Assembly: GCA_964542645.1 (NCBI GenBank)
Contig: CAZIUG010000018.1
Span: 1 to 57,222 of the forward strand
Length of the DNA stretch: 57,222 bases
Reading direction: 5' to 3'
Source: Moanibacter sp964542645
Lineage (GTDB): Bacteria > Verrucomicrobiota > Verrucomicrobiia > Opitutales > UBA2987
Part shown: in pieces, positions 37,618 through 45,798 of the stretch
Numbering within the stretch: the first letter of the stretch is position 1
How the letters are laid out: every line of letters begins with the position of its first letter
Program-made: the position numbers and the translations under genes
Notes under the pieces: generated by a model
Seen by the model: the letters and a program-made list of their open reading frames with translations, nothing else
Databases searched by the model: none
Told to the model about the DNA's origin: nothing

Positions 37618-38001
37618 ATGAAAAAAGAAGCAATTTATCCGGATACTGGGACCAAGTCGAGTGCCCCCTTATCACCAGGTATCAAAGCTGGTGGGTTCAT
37701 CTTTGTTTCAGGTCAAGTTCCTGTTGATCCAAAGACAGGCGAGATCGTCGAAGGAGGTATTGAACAGCAAACGCTTCAAACCATCGAAAACATTAGTGAA
37801 ATTCTTAAAGCAGCGGGATCATCGTTGGATAAAGTTGTTAAATGTACTGTTTTCCTAACCGATATCAGTGAGTTTTCGCGGATGAATGAAGTTTATAGTA
37901 GTTTCTTTAGCAATGTTCCACCGGCTAGATCCACCATAGAGGTTAGCAAACTGGCGATCGACATAAAGGTTGAGATCGAGGCCGTAGCGCTAGTCGATTG
38001 A
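37618..38001 (+). CDS. ridA: RidA/YjgF family imine deaminase
   Basis: From the ATG at 37618, with GAAAGG six bases upstream, the protein has 127 residues, the standard RidA length. The arginine in PPARSTIEV that binds the carboxylate of the enamine/imine is present, as are the early LSPGIKAGGFIFVSGQ and the closing VEIEAVAL. RidA releases ammonia from reactive 2-aminoacrylate-type intermediates formed by PLP enzymes. An in-frame ATG at 37552 would add 22 residues that the family lacks. It is divergent from the GH32-like gene and convergent with a PhyH gene. Confidence 0.9.
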   Translation: MKKEAIYPDTGTKSSAPLSPGIKAGGFIFVSGQVPVDPKTGEIVEGGIEQQTLQTIENISEILKAAGSSLDKVVKCTVFLTDISEFSRMNEVYSSFFSNVPPARSTIEVSKLAIDIKVEIEAVALVD

Positions 38002-38098
38002 GGAGAATCGATATTCAGATTTAAGTGAAAGAAGTCTGAAAGGATAGCCCGAAGTCCGATCGGCAGATTATTTTCTTCGGGCCACAATTAACAGCCGT

Positions 38099-38944
38099 CT
38101 AGGTTGTTCTCGCCGCTGACTTAGGTACAGTGTTTGTCGAAGTCTCAGTCTCATCGGCATTGCGGAATCCACTGACGATGATGTTATCTTTGCGGTCGAG
38201 AATATTATCCTTGTCGATCCTGTGGGCATCGTTAGCTGCCCTACCAATTGGTCGAAGGGTTGCATCGTGGTAGCCGAAACGGACCGACTTACGCCATGAA
38301 TCCGTTCGATTACAGTTTGACCAGTGGATCGTATGATAGCTAAAAAAAATCACATCGCCCGAGTTTGCTGGTATCTCAACGTAATCTAATGCGTCGGGGT
38401 GAAATTTTTCCGTTGGAAGATGGGGAGCTGTTTCCGGACCCATGATATGCTCAAGTGGCCCTAGTTTGTGACTTTCGGGGACCACACACAGACACCCACT
38501 TTCCCTAGGGGTGTCATCCAGATGAAGAAGGCAGTCGACAAATTTTGGGCCATTGTATGGATAAAAGGGATAGTCCTGATGCATGGGAAAGGGGGTTCCG
38601 AGTTCCGGCGGTTTCGCGTGCAGAACGGTATGGTGCCATTGAACGGTGTCGCCGATGAGGTCTTCAACACACCCAACCAGTTTGGGATGAAATATCACAC
38701 GGGACCATGCTGCAGAATAATAATGTGGGTTGTGCATTAAAATAGCTTTCGTATTCAGTTGTTCATCTTCTGATAGATAACGATTTCGCCAAGGGCCTTT
38801 CCACCCTATTGTTTCCTGGCCCCATTGCTCGATGATACGGATCATATCGGTTGCTAGCTGCTCTGTCTCTTCATCTGTGAACAAATCTTTAACGTTGAGA
38901 AACCCATCTCGGTTATAAGCATCTATTTCTTCTTTTTTTAGCAT
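38099..38944 (-). CDS. PhyH family Fe(II)/2-oxoglutarate dioxygenase
   Basis: The 281-residue protein has the facial triad H122-Q-D124 (PMHQDYPF) and a distal histidine in SYHTIHWS (H204 or H207), with an arginine in the following strand for 2-oxoglutarate. The N-terminal stretch LKKEEIDAYNRDGFLNV is typical of bacterial PhyH proteins. Bacterial members hydroxylate small molecules such as ectoine, phosphonates or amino acid derivatives; this substrate is unknown. It is an isolated minus-strand gene, divergent from the second Nramp-like gene. Confidence 0.88.
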   Translation of the reverse strand: MLKKEEIDAYNRDGFLNVKDLFTDEETEQLATDMIRIIEQWGQETIGWKGPWRNRYLSEDEQLNTKAILMHNPHYYSAAWSRVIFHPKLVGCVEDLIGDTVQWHHTVLHAKPPELGTPFPMHQDYPFYPYNGPKFVDCLLHLDDTPRESGCLCVVPESHKLGPLEHIMGPETAPHLPTEKFHPDALDYVEIPANSGDVIFFSYHTIHWSNCNRTDSWRKSVRFGYHDATLRPIGRAANDAHRIDKDNILDRKDNIIVSGFRNADETETSTNTVPKSAARTT

Positions 38945-39142
38945 CTTAGTTTACTTTGCTAGGGGTTAAATTTTCACAGGCAGAAATTGACTACAATGTA
39001 CAGAGTTTTTCGTGAGCCCAATTGATGGTTATCCTATCTAGCGCTTGGCCTGGTAGTCAAGATTGCGGGAGTCAAACGAGAATCCCAAATTGAGTAGTTT
39101 TCAAATTTAGTCCATGAAGAGCTCTATGAATCTGAGTAATGG

Positions 39143-39182
39143 AGCCAAAGAGACAGATTTCCAATCTACCTCTTTGGCTTTT
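39143..39182 (+). terminator. Strong nested hairpin with T-tail in the leader of the second Nramp-like gene
   Basis: AGCCAAAGAG (39143-39152) and CTCTTTGGCT (39170-39179) are exact complements. Inside, AGATT-TCC-AATCT forms a second stem across a two-by-two internal loop. The right arm ends in TTTT. It lies 114 bases upstream of the ATG at 39296 in a 351-base divergent gap (38945-39295), so it may attenuate transcription of that gene. No known riboswitch was recognised. Confidence 0.6.
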
Positions 39183-39295
39183 CCAGATAAGAATTTACCG
39201 TCTCTTTGCTCTTTCGTTTTGTGACCGGATAGGGTAACTATATTTCACCTGCCACCTTTATCTTTCTAAAATTTTGGATCCTTTCAATATAGATC

Positions 39296-40657
39296 ATGGA
39301 CAACGAAGTTAAGAATCCTCCCAGAGGGATTTTCCCAATGCTTCTAACCCTGGGGCCGGGAATTGTTATAACGGGCGGCGTTATCGGTTCGGGAGAGCTC
39401 ATCATTACCCCACTTCAGGCTGCAAAGTTTGGATTCGTGCTGCTTTGGGCAGTGATTATCTCCTGCCTTATTAAATACTTCTTACAGGTCGAAGTGGGGA
39501 GGCACTGTATTGTTCATCAGCGTACTATCTTTGAATCCCTCAATGCATGTACTGGCCCAAAGTTTCGTGGGACTTCATGGATTGTGCTGCTTTTCATGTT
39601 AGCGTGGACTCTGGCCCAGATCGGAGCCGTAGGAATGGTGGGAGCATTAGCCGGGCTGTTGCACGGATTACTTCCGTTGAAGGAAGGCTGGTCTAGCCCT
39701 ATCTGGGCAGTGATTGTGGTCTGTGCGATTCAGGCTGTGCTTTGGAAGGGTCTGTACCGCCACTTAGAACGGGCAATTATCACTCTTGTCTTGGGTTTCA
39801 GTTTTTCGGTTCTCATTGCCCTAGCTATGTTGCAGGGCACGGATTATGCTCTAAATGCGGATGATATCCTATCCGGACTCACATTTTCCCTAGGTGACGC
39901 GCCTCAGTTAGCGGCTTATGCAGTAATCAGTTTGATGGGAGCTCTGGGGGTTGCTGCAACTGAACTTTTTGTCTATTCCTACTGGGTCCTGGAGAAGGGC
40001 TATGCTAACTACGTGGGACCTCCAGATTCGGAGGGCTGGCAGCAACGAGCCCGCGGCTGGATACGGACGCTGCAAATTGATGCCGGCTTAGCCACCCTCC
40101 TCACAACCACAGTGACAGTTTCTTACTTTTTGCTGGGTTGTGCCATTCTATTTCGGCAGGGAAAGACACCAGAAGGGATGGGGGTGGTTGATCAGATGGC
40201 TCTGATTTATACGGACACCTTTGGGGCCTGGTCGCATTCGCTATTTCTCTTTGGAGCCTTTTGCACTCTTACCTCGACTGTGATGTCAGGGGCCGCAGCC
40301 AACGGTAGGGCGTTTGCCGATCTCTTCTGTAGTTTGGGATTTCTGGATCGAAATAGACCAAAAGACATCCAGCGATCACATCGGATCGTCCAAAGTGTGT
40401 TTCTTGGAAGTCTGCTGATTCTGTTTCTTTGGATTCAGAAACCTCCCGCTACCCTTGTAGTTCTGAGCGGATACTTGATTGCGATGTTCGGAACCCCCTT
40501 GGCCATAATTGGCATCTGCTGGCTTGCATTTAAGACTGATCTAAGAGTACGAATGAGTCGTATAACAGCGGTCCTCCTTCTCTGCTCGGTGACCGTGATC
40601 TTGGCATGCGTGCTTTTCGCACTTCTGGTGCAAATCGGCGTTTTCAAGGGGGCCTAA
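39296..40657 (+). CDS. Nramp-fold transporter lacking the metal-binding motif (copy 2)
   Basis: The 453-residue protein has about eleven membrane helices. Helix 1 reads GPGIVITGGVIGSGELI, with GSGE at the DPGN position of true Nramp proteins, as in the copy at 21758. The helix 6 region reads LMGALGVAATELFVYSYW and lacks the MPH metal ligands. It is shorter than the first copy and clearly diverged from it, so the two are old paralogues rather than a recent duplication. A solute other than Mn or Fe is likely. The leader contains a strong hairpin with a T-tail. Confidence 0.82.
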   Translation: MDNEVKNPPRGIFPMLLTLGPGIVITGGVIGSGELIITPLQAAKFGFVLLWAVIISCLIKYFLQVEVGRHCIVHQRTIFESLNACTGPKFRGTSWIVLLFMLAWTLAQIGAVGMVGALAGLLHGLLPLKEGWSSPIWAVIVVCAIQAVLWKGLYRHLERAIITLVLGFSFSVLIALAMLQGTDYALNADDILSGLTFSLGDAPQLAAYAVISLMGALGVAATELFVYSYWVLEKGYANYVGPPDSEGWQQRARGWIRTLQIDAGLATLLTTTVTVSYFLLGCAILFRQGKTPEGMGVVDQMALIYTDTFGAWSHSLFLFGAFCTLTSTVMSGAAANGRAFADLFCSLGFLDRNRPKDIQRSHRIVQSVFLGSLLILFLWIQKPPATLVVLSGYLIAMFGTPLAIIGICWLAFKTDLRVRMSRITAVLLLCSVTVILACVLFALLVQIGVFKGA

Positions 40658-40696
40658 TTAGCAGATCCAATTTTGGAGGAAAACCGCAATTGTGCC

Positions 40697-42127
40697 TCAT
40701 GCAAATGTCAATGGCACGTCATCGGGGGTATTGTAAGGGGGAATAGCAGTCAGCGCTCTAATTTTCACGGGATCATCCTGAGCAGCTACACGATTGGTGC
40801 GATAGCGGAATTGCTGAATCTCGAATGCTGTATTTCGCGACCAGTCAGCTAGTTCCTGTCTGCGATGGAGGTCATTTTCAGTGAGTTCACGAATCCAACG
40901 TGTGGCCCATTCAACATGGACTAACTCATCAGCTAGAATGAAATCCAAGAGCTCCGCGAGTTTGTGTTTTTTCGCCTCAAGGGCCAACTTGATCCATACA
41001 TTTAAGGTACCACAAAGCAAGGACTCTCCCCAGCAGTTGTTGACTGAGATGCGGCTCAGAGGATCTTCCCCGTATTGGGTCAACCGCCAAATTATGCCAG
41101 ACCATGGGAATTGGCCTAATCTAGCGCCCTGATCTTGCGTTGCTTTAACTACAATCTGTATGTGGCGTGCTTCGTCCCAAATTTGGTGAGCGATATCCAT
41201 TCTCATCTCCCAAGGGAGATCCGGGAAATCCGCCAGCATCTTTCCCAGACGATCTACCGTGTCGATTTCACCATAAATAAGGGTGTGAAGCCTGTAAGCA
41301 AAAAATTCCCGCGAGCCGAGTTCACAAATCGGAGCGGTCGATCGAAAGACTTCTTCGTCCTCGGAGTACCAAAATGGTTCTTCGACGATTGGGTAGTCTA
41401 CCGGCTTGGACTTCTTTGAATAGGAGTAGGTTCCCTTACTCACCCTTGTCCTTTTTGATGTATCCCCGTTTCTCTGTTGTCGAAGCTCGGCATCAATCGT
41501 CTTATCCGCGACAAAGCTCTCGGAGGGCTGAGCATACGGAAGCCAATGAGCTTCTACGCCTGATCCGGTGACTCCCCCGCATTCAAGAAGGTCCTGTTCG
41601 AGCTCGCCTTGCCAGGCGACAGCTCGAGACCGGTCTTCTACAGTTGTGGTAAAGGACTCGATTACCGCTTGGCCCCAAAGGACATGAGCTTGCTCAGAGG
41701 CGGCCATTTGTGTAAGCAGTTTACAAGTTGGTTCGTCAGCGAGCGGATCTGTAGTGTCAGTGTGGTAAGTGTAAGCACTAACCAGGTGTGGTTTAAGGAC
41801 CTTATAAACGCCCACCAACCGTTCCAAAGTCAGTGGAGCCAGCCATATTTTCTCGCAAAGATGTGCAAATTTGTCGTTGGGTGGTTCCTGGCGATCCGAT
41901 GATGAGCGCAGCTGGGCGATTCGAGTACCAACTTGGTCGGCATGCTGCGCATCTTCCCAGAGATGGGATCCGAAAGCTGCTCGGACAACGAGTGAAGGAG
42001 TGGTGTGACACCAACCACCAAGCATCTCCATTATTTGGATTTCAGTGTAACGGTAGCAGCGCAATCTACGTGAGGTCTCCCTAACTGTAAACCTTCCTCC
42101 GAATTCCCTACGGTCGACTATTGGCAT
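40697..42127 (-). CDS. Tandem ferritin-like di-iron protein (DUF455-like)
   Basis: The 476-residue protein contains two four-helix-bundle halves. In the second half the carboxylate ligands are complete: E287 (YGEID), E319-x-x-H322 (WDEARHI), E368 (WGESL) and E401-x-x-H404 (DELVHVEW). The first half has E29, D59-x-x-H62 and E145-x-x-H148 but no clear third glutamate, so its metal site may be incomplete. Ferritin-like enzymes of this type can be oxygenases or oxidases needing an electron donor. A 7Fe ferredoxin gene is divergent only 33 bases away and is a natural partner. The reaction is unknown. The two halves are joined by a basic, probably flexible linker at about 215-245. Confidence 0.8.
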   Translation of the reverse strand: MPIVDRREFGGRFTVRETSRRLRCYRYTEIQIMEMLGGWCHTTPSLVVRAAFGSHLWEDAQHADQVGTRIAQLRSSSDRQEPPNDKFAHLCEKIWLAPLTLERLVGVYKVLKPHLVSAYTYHTDTTDPLADEPTCKLLTQMAASEQAHVLWGQAVIESFTTTVEDRSRAVAWQGELEQDLLECGGVTGSGVEAHWLPYAQPSESFVADKTIDAELRQQRNGDTSKRTRVSKGTYSYSKKSKPVDYPIVEEPFWYSEDEEVFRSTAPICELGSREFFAYRLHTLIYGEIDTVDRLGKMLADFPDLPWEMRMDIAHQIWDEARHIQIVVKATQDQGARLGQFPWSGIIWRLTQYGEDPLSRISVNNCWGESLLCGTLNVWIKLALEAKKHKLAELLDFILADELVHVEWATRWIRELTENDLHRRQELADWSRNTAFEIQQFRYRTNRVAAQDDPVKIRALTAIPPYNTPDDVPLTFA

Positions 42128-42133
42128 GACAAT

Positions 42134-42141
42134 ATTATAAT
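42134..42141. promoter_or_regulatory. Overlapping bidirectional -10 element
   Basis: ATTATAAT reads TATAAT on both strands (plus 42136-42141, minus 42139-42134). It lies in the 33-base gap between the ferritin-like gene (start 42127) and the ferredoxin gene (start 42161). Plus-strand transcripts would have a leader of about 13 bases and minus-strand transcripts almost none. No good -35 boxes were seen. Confidence 0.4.
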
Positions 42142-42160
42142 TATATCCTAGGATTCTTTA

Positions 42161-42487
42161 ATGGCCTTTATTGTAACAGGACGCTGTCTCAATTGTAAAC
42201 ACACTGATTGTGTGGATGTTTGTCCAGTTGATTGCTTCTCCGAAGATGACCAAATGCTTTACATAGATCCGGACAGTTGCATCGACTGCGCTGCTTGTGT
42301 TCCGGAATGTCCAGTGGAAGCCATCTTCGAGAAATCGGAGGTTCCTGAGATTCATCAGAAATGGATAGCCATCAATGCAGACAGAGCACCTGCTGCTGAG
42401 AATATAACGGAAAAAAAGGATCCCTTGCCAACGGCGCGGACGCTTGATGAGATTTTATCCCAAGAAGAGAAGGACAGTAGTATATAA
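42161..42487 (+). CDS. fdxA: 7Fe ferredoxin ([3Fe-4S][4Fe-4S] type)
   Basis: The 108-residue protein begins MAFIVTGRCLNCKHTDCVDV, followed by CPVDCF and, after a short loop with IDPD, a second cluster motif CIDCAACVPECP. The cysteine spacing matches FdxA-type 7Fe ferredoxins, including the CKxTDC block. The tail of about 40 residues is charged and slightly longer at the end than in short homologues. It carries electrons in the cytoplasm, plausibly to the di-iron protein encoded divergently 33 bases away. The ATG lies close to a TATAAT element. Confidence 0.92.
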   Translation: MAFIVTGRCLNCKHTDCVDVCPVDCFSEDDQMLYIDPDSCIDCAACVPECPVEAIFEKSEVPEIHQKWIAINADRAPAAENITEKKDPLPTARTLDEILSQEEKDSSI

Positions 42488-42516
42488 AGCCTTCTGAGCC
42501 TTTCTTCCATCTCTGG

Positions 42517-43905
42517 CTACCAAAACCTTGTCCTCTCAAAGTTCCCTCTTATCGCGTAAAGATTTCCCTCTGAGAGTTCGATGTCGATGAAAACTTGTTT
42601 CCCCACAACTTCAGCGAGGTCCTTGCCGGAGTTCCATTGTGGTTCGTAAAATAATTCATCTCCGGTAAAAGGCACTGATTCCTCGAAGCTTAGACCTGGG
42701 ATTGGGGCTCCGGTTTCATCCAGAATCTGCACCCGGGCCGAACCATACGGCACCTTAAGATTAATCTGTAATTCTGGTCCATTGATAGTCACGCCCCTTA
42801 GCGTCACCCGACCTTGAGTCGCATAGGATTCGAGATAAACAAAGCCATCCAGACGCAGCGTGTGGAGCATCAGTGCAGCATCATTCAGTTTCTGGTTGCT
42901 GAAATGTTCTGCTTTAGAACCGCCTGAGTAAAATCTTATAGTATTATCCGGGGCAACGACCATCGAGCTAGCATAGACACTGCCGCCGCCATGCTCGCCG
43001 CGTTCGTTCCGTTTAATAAATGGTTGGTGGAAGGCTCGATTGAAGCCGTCGCCAGTATAGCTGTAAGTTAGGGCAGAGTCAATTGGGCCGAACCATTTAA
43101 TATGCCCAATTTCACTAGGATCCGTGTGGAGATACCAAAGAAGTCCGACAAACATGCCTTCATATTGGAATATAGGCATTCCATAGAACTGAACCATGGG
43201 TGGGTCTTCGGAGTCTGGGAAAACTATTAGACGTGGCTCAGAGAATTCCTTGAAGTCTTTGGTCTCGATCAAAGCGACTCGGCGTTCGCCCACTCTGAGA
43301 CGATTGGCAATTCCGTAGGTTTTTTTCTGCTCATTATAGAAGACACAAATAGGGGTATCCAAGTGGACTCTTTTGCCCCATCCTTGGTCCTGGAATTTCC
43401 ATGTGATTCCGTCGCCCGAAGTCAAAATGCGTTGCTCCGAATCTTCCCATGCGCCGTAGGTACAGAGGTACTTCAAGCGACGTTCCGGATCGGGATCTTC
43501 CCGGTCAACAAATACCGGCGCACCATTTATGTGAACACCACTTTCCAAGACCTGGTTTTTTCGATGGCGAACCTTAAGGTCGACTCGGTCGGTGAGATCA
43601 GGTCTATTCCAGATTATGCCATCATCACTTTCGGCGTAGAGCAGAACTTGTGTCTTAGGCTCAACGTTGCGTCGAAGCGCTTCTTGATAACGTTCTGGGG
43701 GAAACGGATACTCGGCAGCACCGCAGTAAATCGCCTTCCATAATGCATTCTCCTTGTCGTACCAGACCGTTGGGAAATTCCATGTTCCTTCAGTTAAATC
43801 GTCCTCAAGCGTTGCTTCTGGGCGCCATTCGGGCTCGCCAAGCCTTCTGACGCAATTATCACGCCGCTGTAGCGCCCAATCATCGAAAAATAAGATTGTT
43901 TCCAT
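42517..43905 (-). CDS. Beta-propeller protein related to GH32/GH43-type glycosidases
   Basis: The 462-residue protein has repeated propeller-like blades: W-x-x-P-T-V-W-Y-D-K-E early on, GVHINGAPVFVD, then SGDGITWKF and HLDTPICVF, a pattern seen in five-bladed glycosidase propellers. No complete set of three acidic catalytic residues could be assigned. The gene begins three bases after the stop of the M55 gene, with AGGAG in the overlap region, so the two are probably translationally coupled. It is the last gene of a four-gene minus-strand operon. A carbohydrate-related role is inferred. Confidence 0.6.
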   Translation of the reverse strand: METILFFDDWALQRRDNCVRRLGEPEWRPEATLEDDLTEGTWNFPTVWYDKENALWKAIYCGAAEYPFPPERYQEALRRNVEPKTQVLLYAESDDGIIWNRPDLTDRVDLKVRHRKNQVLESGVHINGAPVFVDREDPDPERRLKYLCTYGAWEDSEQRILTSGDGITWKFQDQGWGKRVHLDTPICVFYNEQKKTYGIANRLRVGERRVALIETKDFKEFSEPRLIVFPDSEDPPMVQFYGMPIFQYEGMFVGLLWYLHTDPSEIGHIKWFGPIDSALTYSYTGDGFNRAFHQPFIKRNERGEHGGGSVYASSMVVAPDNTIRFYSGGSKAEHFSNQKLNDAALMLHTLRLDGFVYLESYATQGRVTLRGVTINGPELQINLKVPYGSARVQILDETGAPIPGLSFEESVPFTGDELFYEPQWNSGKDLAEVVGKQVFIDIELSEGNLYAIRGNFERTRFW

Positions 43906-43908
43906 AGT

Positions 43909-44793
43909 TTAACTCTCCTGATTGCTTAGTCCGGCTCCTGTTGTCACACTCACCCCGCCTCCGGTTTCAATGGGATAAGTGTAGGAATCAATTTCGTTTC
44001 GCCCGAACTCGGCCCAAGTGGCATTTTGGCCCTTCCACATGGCGGTTTCTAGGTCATCATCTATTACAACTCGATCCTGTAGTTCGGATTCATCGTAAGC
44101 AGCGATTCCGATTTTGTAAGGACCAGGAAAATCTGGCCGAAAGGGTTCGAATTCGTGGCGCCGCTCAATTGCTCGCTTGACACCTTTTCTGATCAAATCC
44201 TGAGCTCCCTTAGGTGTCAGATGGCGTGCGAACTGTTTCCCCAATCCTTCTTTCACTACCGCAACTTCGATGTTGGGGATCAGCTCTTTAATCTGCGCCG
44301 TGCCGATTTGGTCCCCACTCATAAATATTAGGGGCACTCCTTTGCATCCAGCTTCAACAGCAAGGACTCCCGTCCTTCCTATGCGAAGTTTCCCGTCGTT
44401 GAATTCCCACATCGCATGGCCCAGGGGACTCATCTCTGAACCTTTCCCAGAAAGCATACCGTAGCCGCAGCCGACCCCAAGAACAGCGGCAAAACTATCA
44501 TCCAAACAGGGCAAGAATGTCGGTCGTCGCTTCCCACGCCCTTGGAGCAGTTCAACCGGAGGTTCGAATTCCTCGATAGCGAGGTTGTTACCTGAATGAT
44601 GGTTGTCATTGATATAGATCTTCTCAGCTCCTGCATCTAGCGCTCCTTGCACTGCCGCTTTGACCTCGCCGGTCATCAGTTGTCGCATTCTTTCCCAGAA
44701 ATGATACATTTCGGTTGAGCCAGTTTTTGCATGTGGTTCGAAAAAGCTCACGCCTGCAATGGCTTCCATATCAGCATCAATATAGATTTTCAT
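43909..44793 (-). CDS. M55 family (DppA-like) protein with altered metal site
   Basis: The 294-residue protein matches D-aminopeptidase DppA from its first strand: IDADMEAIAGV has the ligands D8 and E10, and NDNHHSGNN has H65 at the third ligand position. The fourth ligand, H in GYHA of Bacillus DppA, is replaced by G (GYGM), and the fifth, E in VGELGLNA, by R (IGRTGVLA). The catalytic histidine after the loop seems kept in LGHAMW. DppA is a decameric zinc enzyme that removes N-terminal D-amino acids; this one may have a different metal site or be inactive. It precedes the propeller gene by three bases and follows a PhyH gene by 135 bases. Confidence 0.83.
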   Translation of the reverse strand: MKIYIDADMEAIAGVSFFEPHAKTGSTEMYHFWERMRQLMTGEVKAAVQGALDAGAEKIYINDNHHSGNNLAIEEFEPPVELLQGRGKRRPTFLPCLDDSFAAVLGVGCGYGMLSGKGSEMSPLGHAMWEFNDGKLRIGRTGVLAVEAGCKGVPLIFMSGDQIGTAQIKELIPNIEVAVVKEGLGKQFARHLTPKGAQDLIRKGVKRAIERRHEFEPFRPDFPGPYKIGIAAYDESELQDRVVIDDDLETAMWKGQNATWAEFGRNEIDSYTYPIETGGGVSVTTGAGLSNQES

Positions 44794-44928
44794 TGTATAA
44801 TTTATTTATGATAGGTCTCTGCGAGATTGCAGAGGCAAAAAGAAGTACAGAAATTAAGCTCAAGTCAAGAGTCTCTTCAAGGATAATGGAGCTGTTTTTT
44901 CCAGGCGATCTTCTTCTTAAAACAGATC

Positions 44929-45768
44929 CTAGTATTCAACGATCTCACAAAACTCGAAAAGCTTCTTCGCTCGTTCTGAAAATCCGACATAGACTTCAGG
45001 TGGAACTTTAACCTTTTGTCGGATGCTCATCCACTCCAGACCATAGCAAACGACAATTTCAGGGCGAGGTCCTACAGACGTATTCGGAGTCCCTCGGTGT
45101 AGTGTACGGACGTCCTGTATCCACATTGTACCTTTCTTCATGTTGAGTCGATGAGTCGATGGGAAATGCCCACGATTCAAGATTTCGTCATAGCGGGTCT
45201 CTAAGCTGGTATTGGCCACGTACTGGGTTGAAGGAAGGACTTCGATGCTGCCGTTTTCCTCAGATGTATCGACCAACGGGAATTTAACTCCCAGAATAGG
45301 ACAGGTGTCTAGGCCGACATGAGGAATTTCCCTGGCAATGAGGGTGTCTCGGTGCCAGTGTTGGTATTCACTCCCGGGGTAGGGATTGTTTGAGTGAAAA
45401 CACCGAATATAGAATTCTTCCCGTTTCCAATAACGCTTTAGGAATTCGAGAATAACCGGGTTTTCATAGACTTCCGGATCGGCAAATGGTGGGACCCAAG
45501 GAATAGTCAGGGTGTAGCGGTTAGCATTTTGTTGGCGTCCGAAGCCGGTACGCAGTTCCCCCCACTCTTTAGGGGCGATTTTCGATTCACGACTTTTTAC
45601 GTGCTCCAAAAGGGGTAGAAACGCTTCATAGATCCGATCTACCGTCTCAACCGATAAAACGTCTTCTAAGACGGCGTAACCGTTGATTCTGAACTCATCG
45701 ATCTTTAAATCGAGGTCTATGTCTTCACATTGCTTTGTCATTGATCTACTGCTTACACCTAATCGCAT
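44929..45768 (-). CDS. PhyH family Fe(II)/2-oxoglutarate dioxygenase
   Basis: The 279-residue protein has H139-R-D141 (HWHRDTLI) and distal H224 (RTLHRGTP), with R235 in GPRPEIVV available for 2-oxoglutarate. The sequence between them includes VLPSTQYV, the usual PhyH loop. It lies 30 bases downstream of a 636-residue unknown gene and 135 bases upstream of the M55 gene, all on the minus strand, which suggests an operon. The substrate is unknown; the operon context hints at a modified sugar or peptide. An internal ATG at 45741 would shorten the N-terminus by nine residues; the choice is open. Confidence 0.87.
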   Translation of the reverse strand: MRLGVSSRSMTKQCEDIDLDLKIDEFRINGYAVLEDVLSVETVDRIYEAFLPLLEHVKSRESKIAPKEWGELRTGFGRQQNANRYTLTIPWVPPFADPEVYENPVILEFLKRYWKREEFYIRCFHSNNPYPGSEYQHWHRDTLIAREIPHVGLDTCPILGVKFPLVDTSEENGSIEVLPSTQYVANTSLETRYDEILNRGHFPSTHRLNMKKGTMWIQDVRTLHRGTPNTSVGPRPEIVVCYGLEWMSIRQKVKVPPEVYVGFSERAKKLFEFCEIVEY

Positions 45769-45798
45769 TGTCGTGAGATTGAGTATTTAACTTTGCCA

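Noticed and set aside
43909..44793. Membership of a Bacillus-like dppA-E dipeptide operon with the importer genes
   Set aside because: The M55 gene lies 15 kb away on the other strand in a different operon and has lost two metal ligands.
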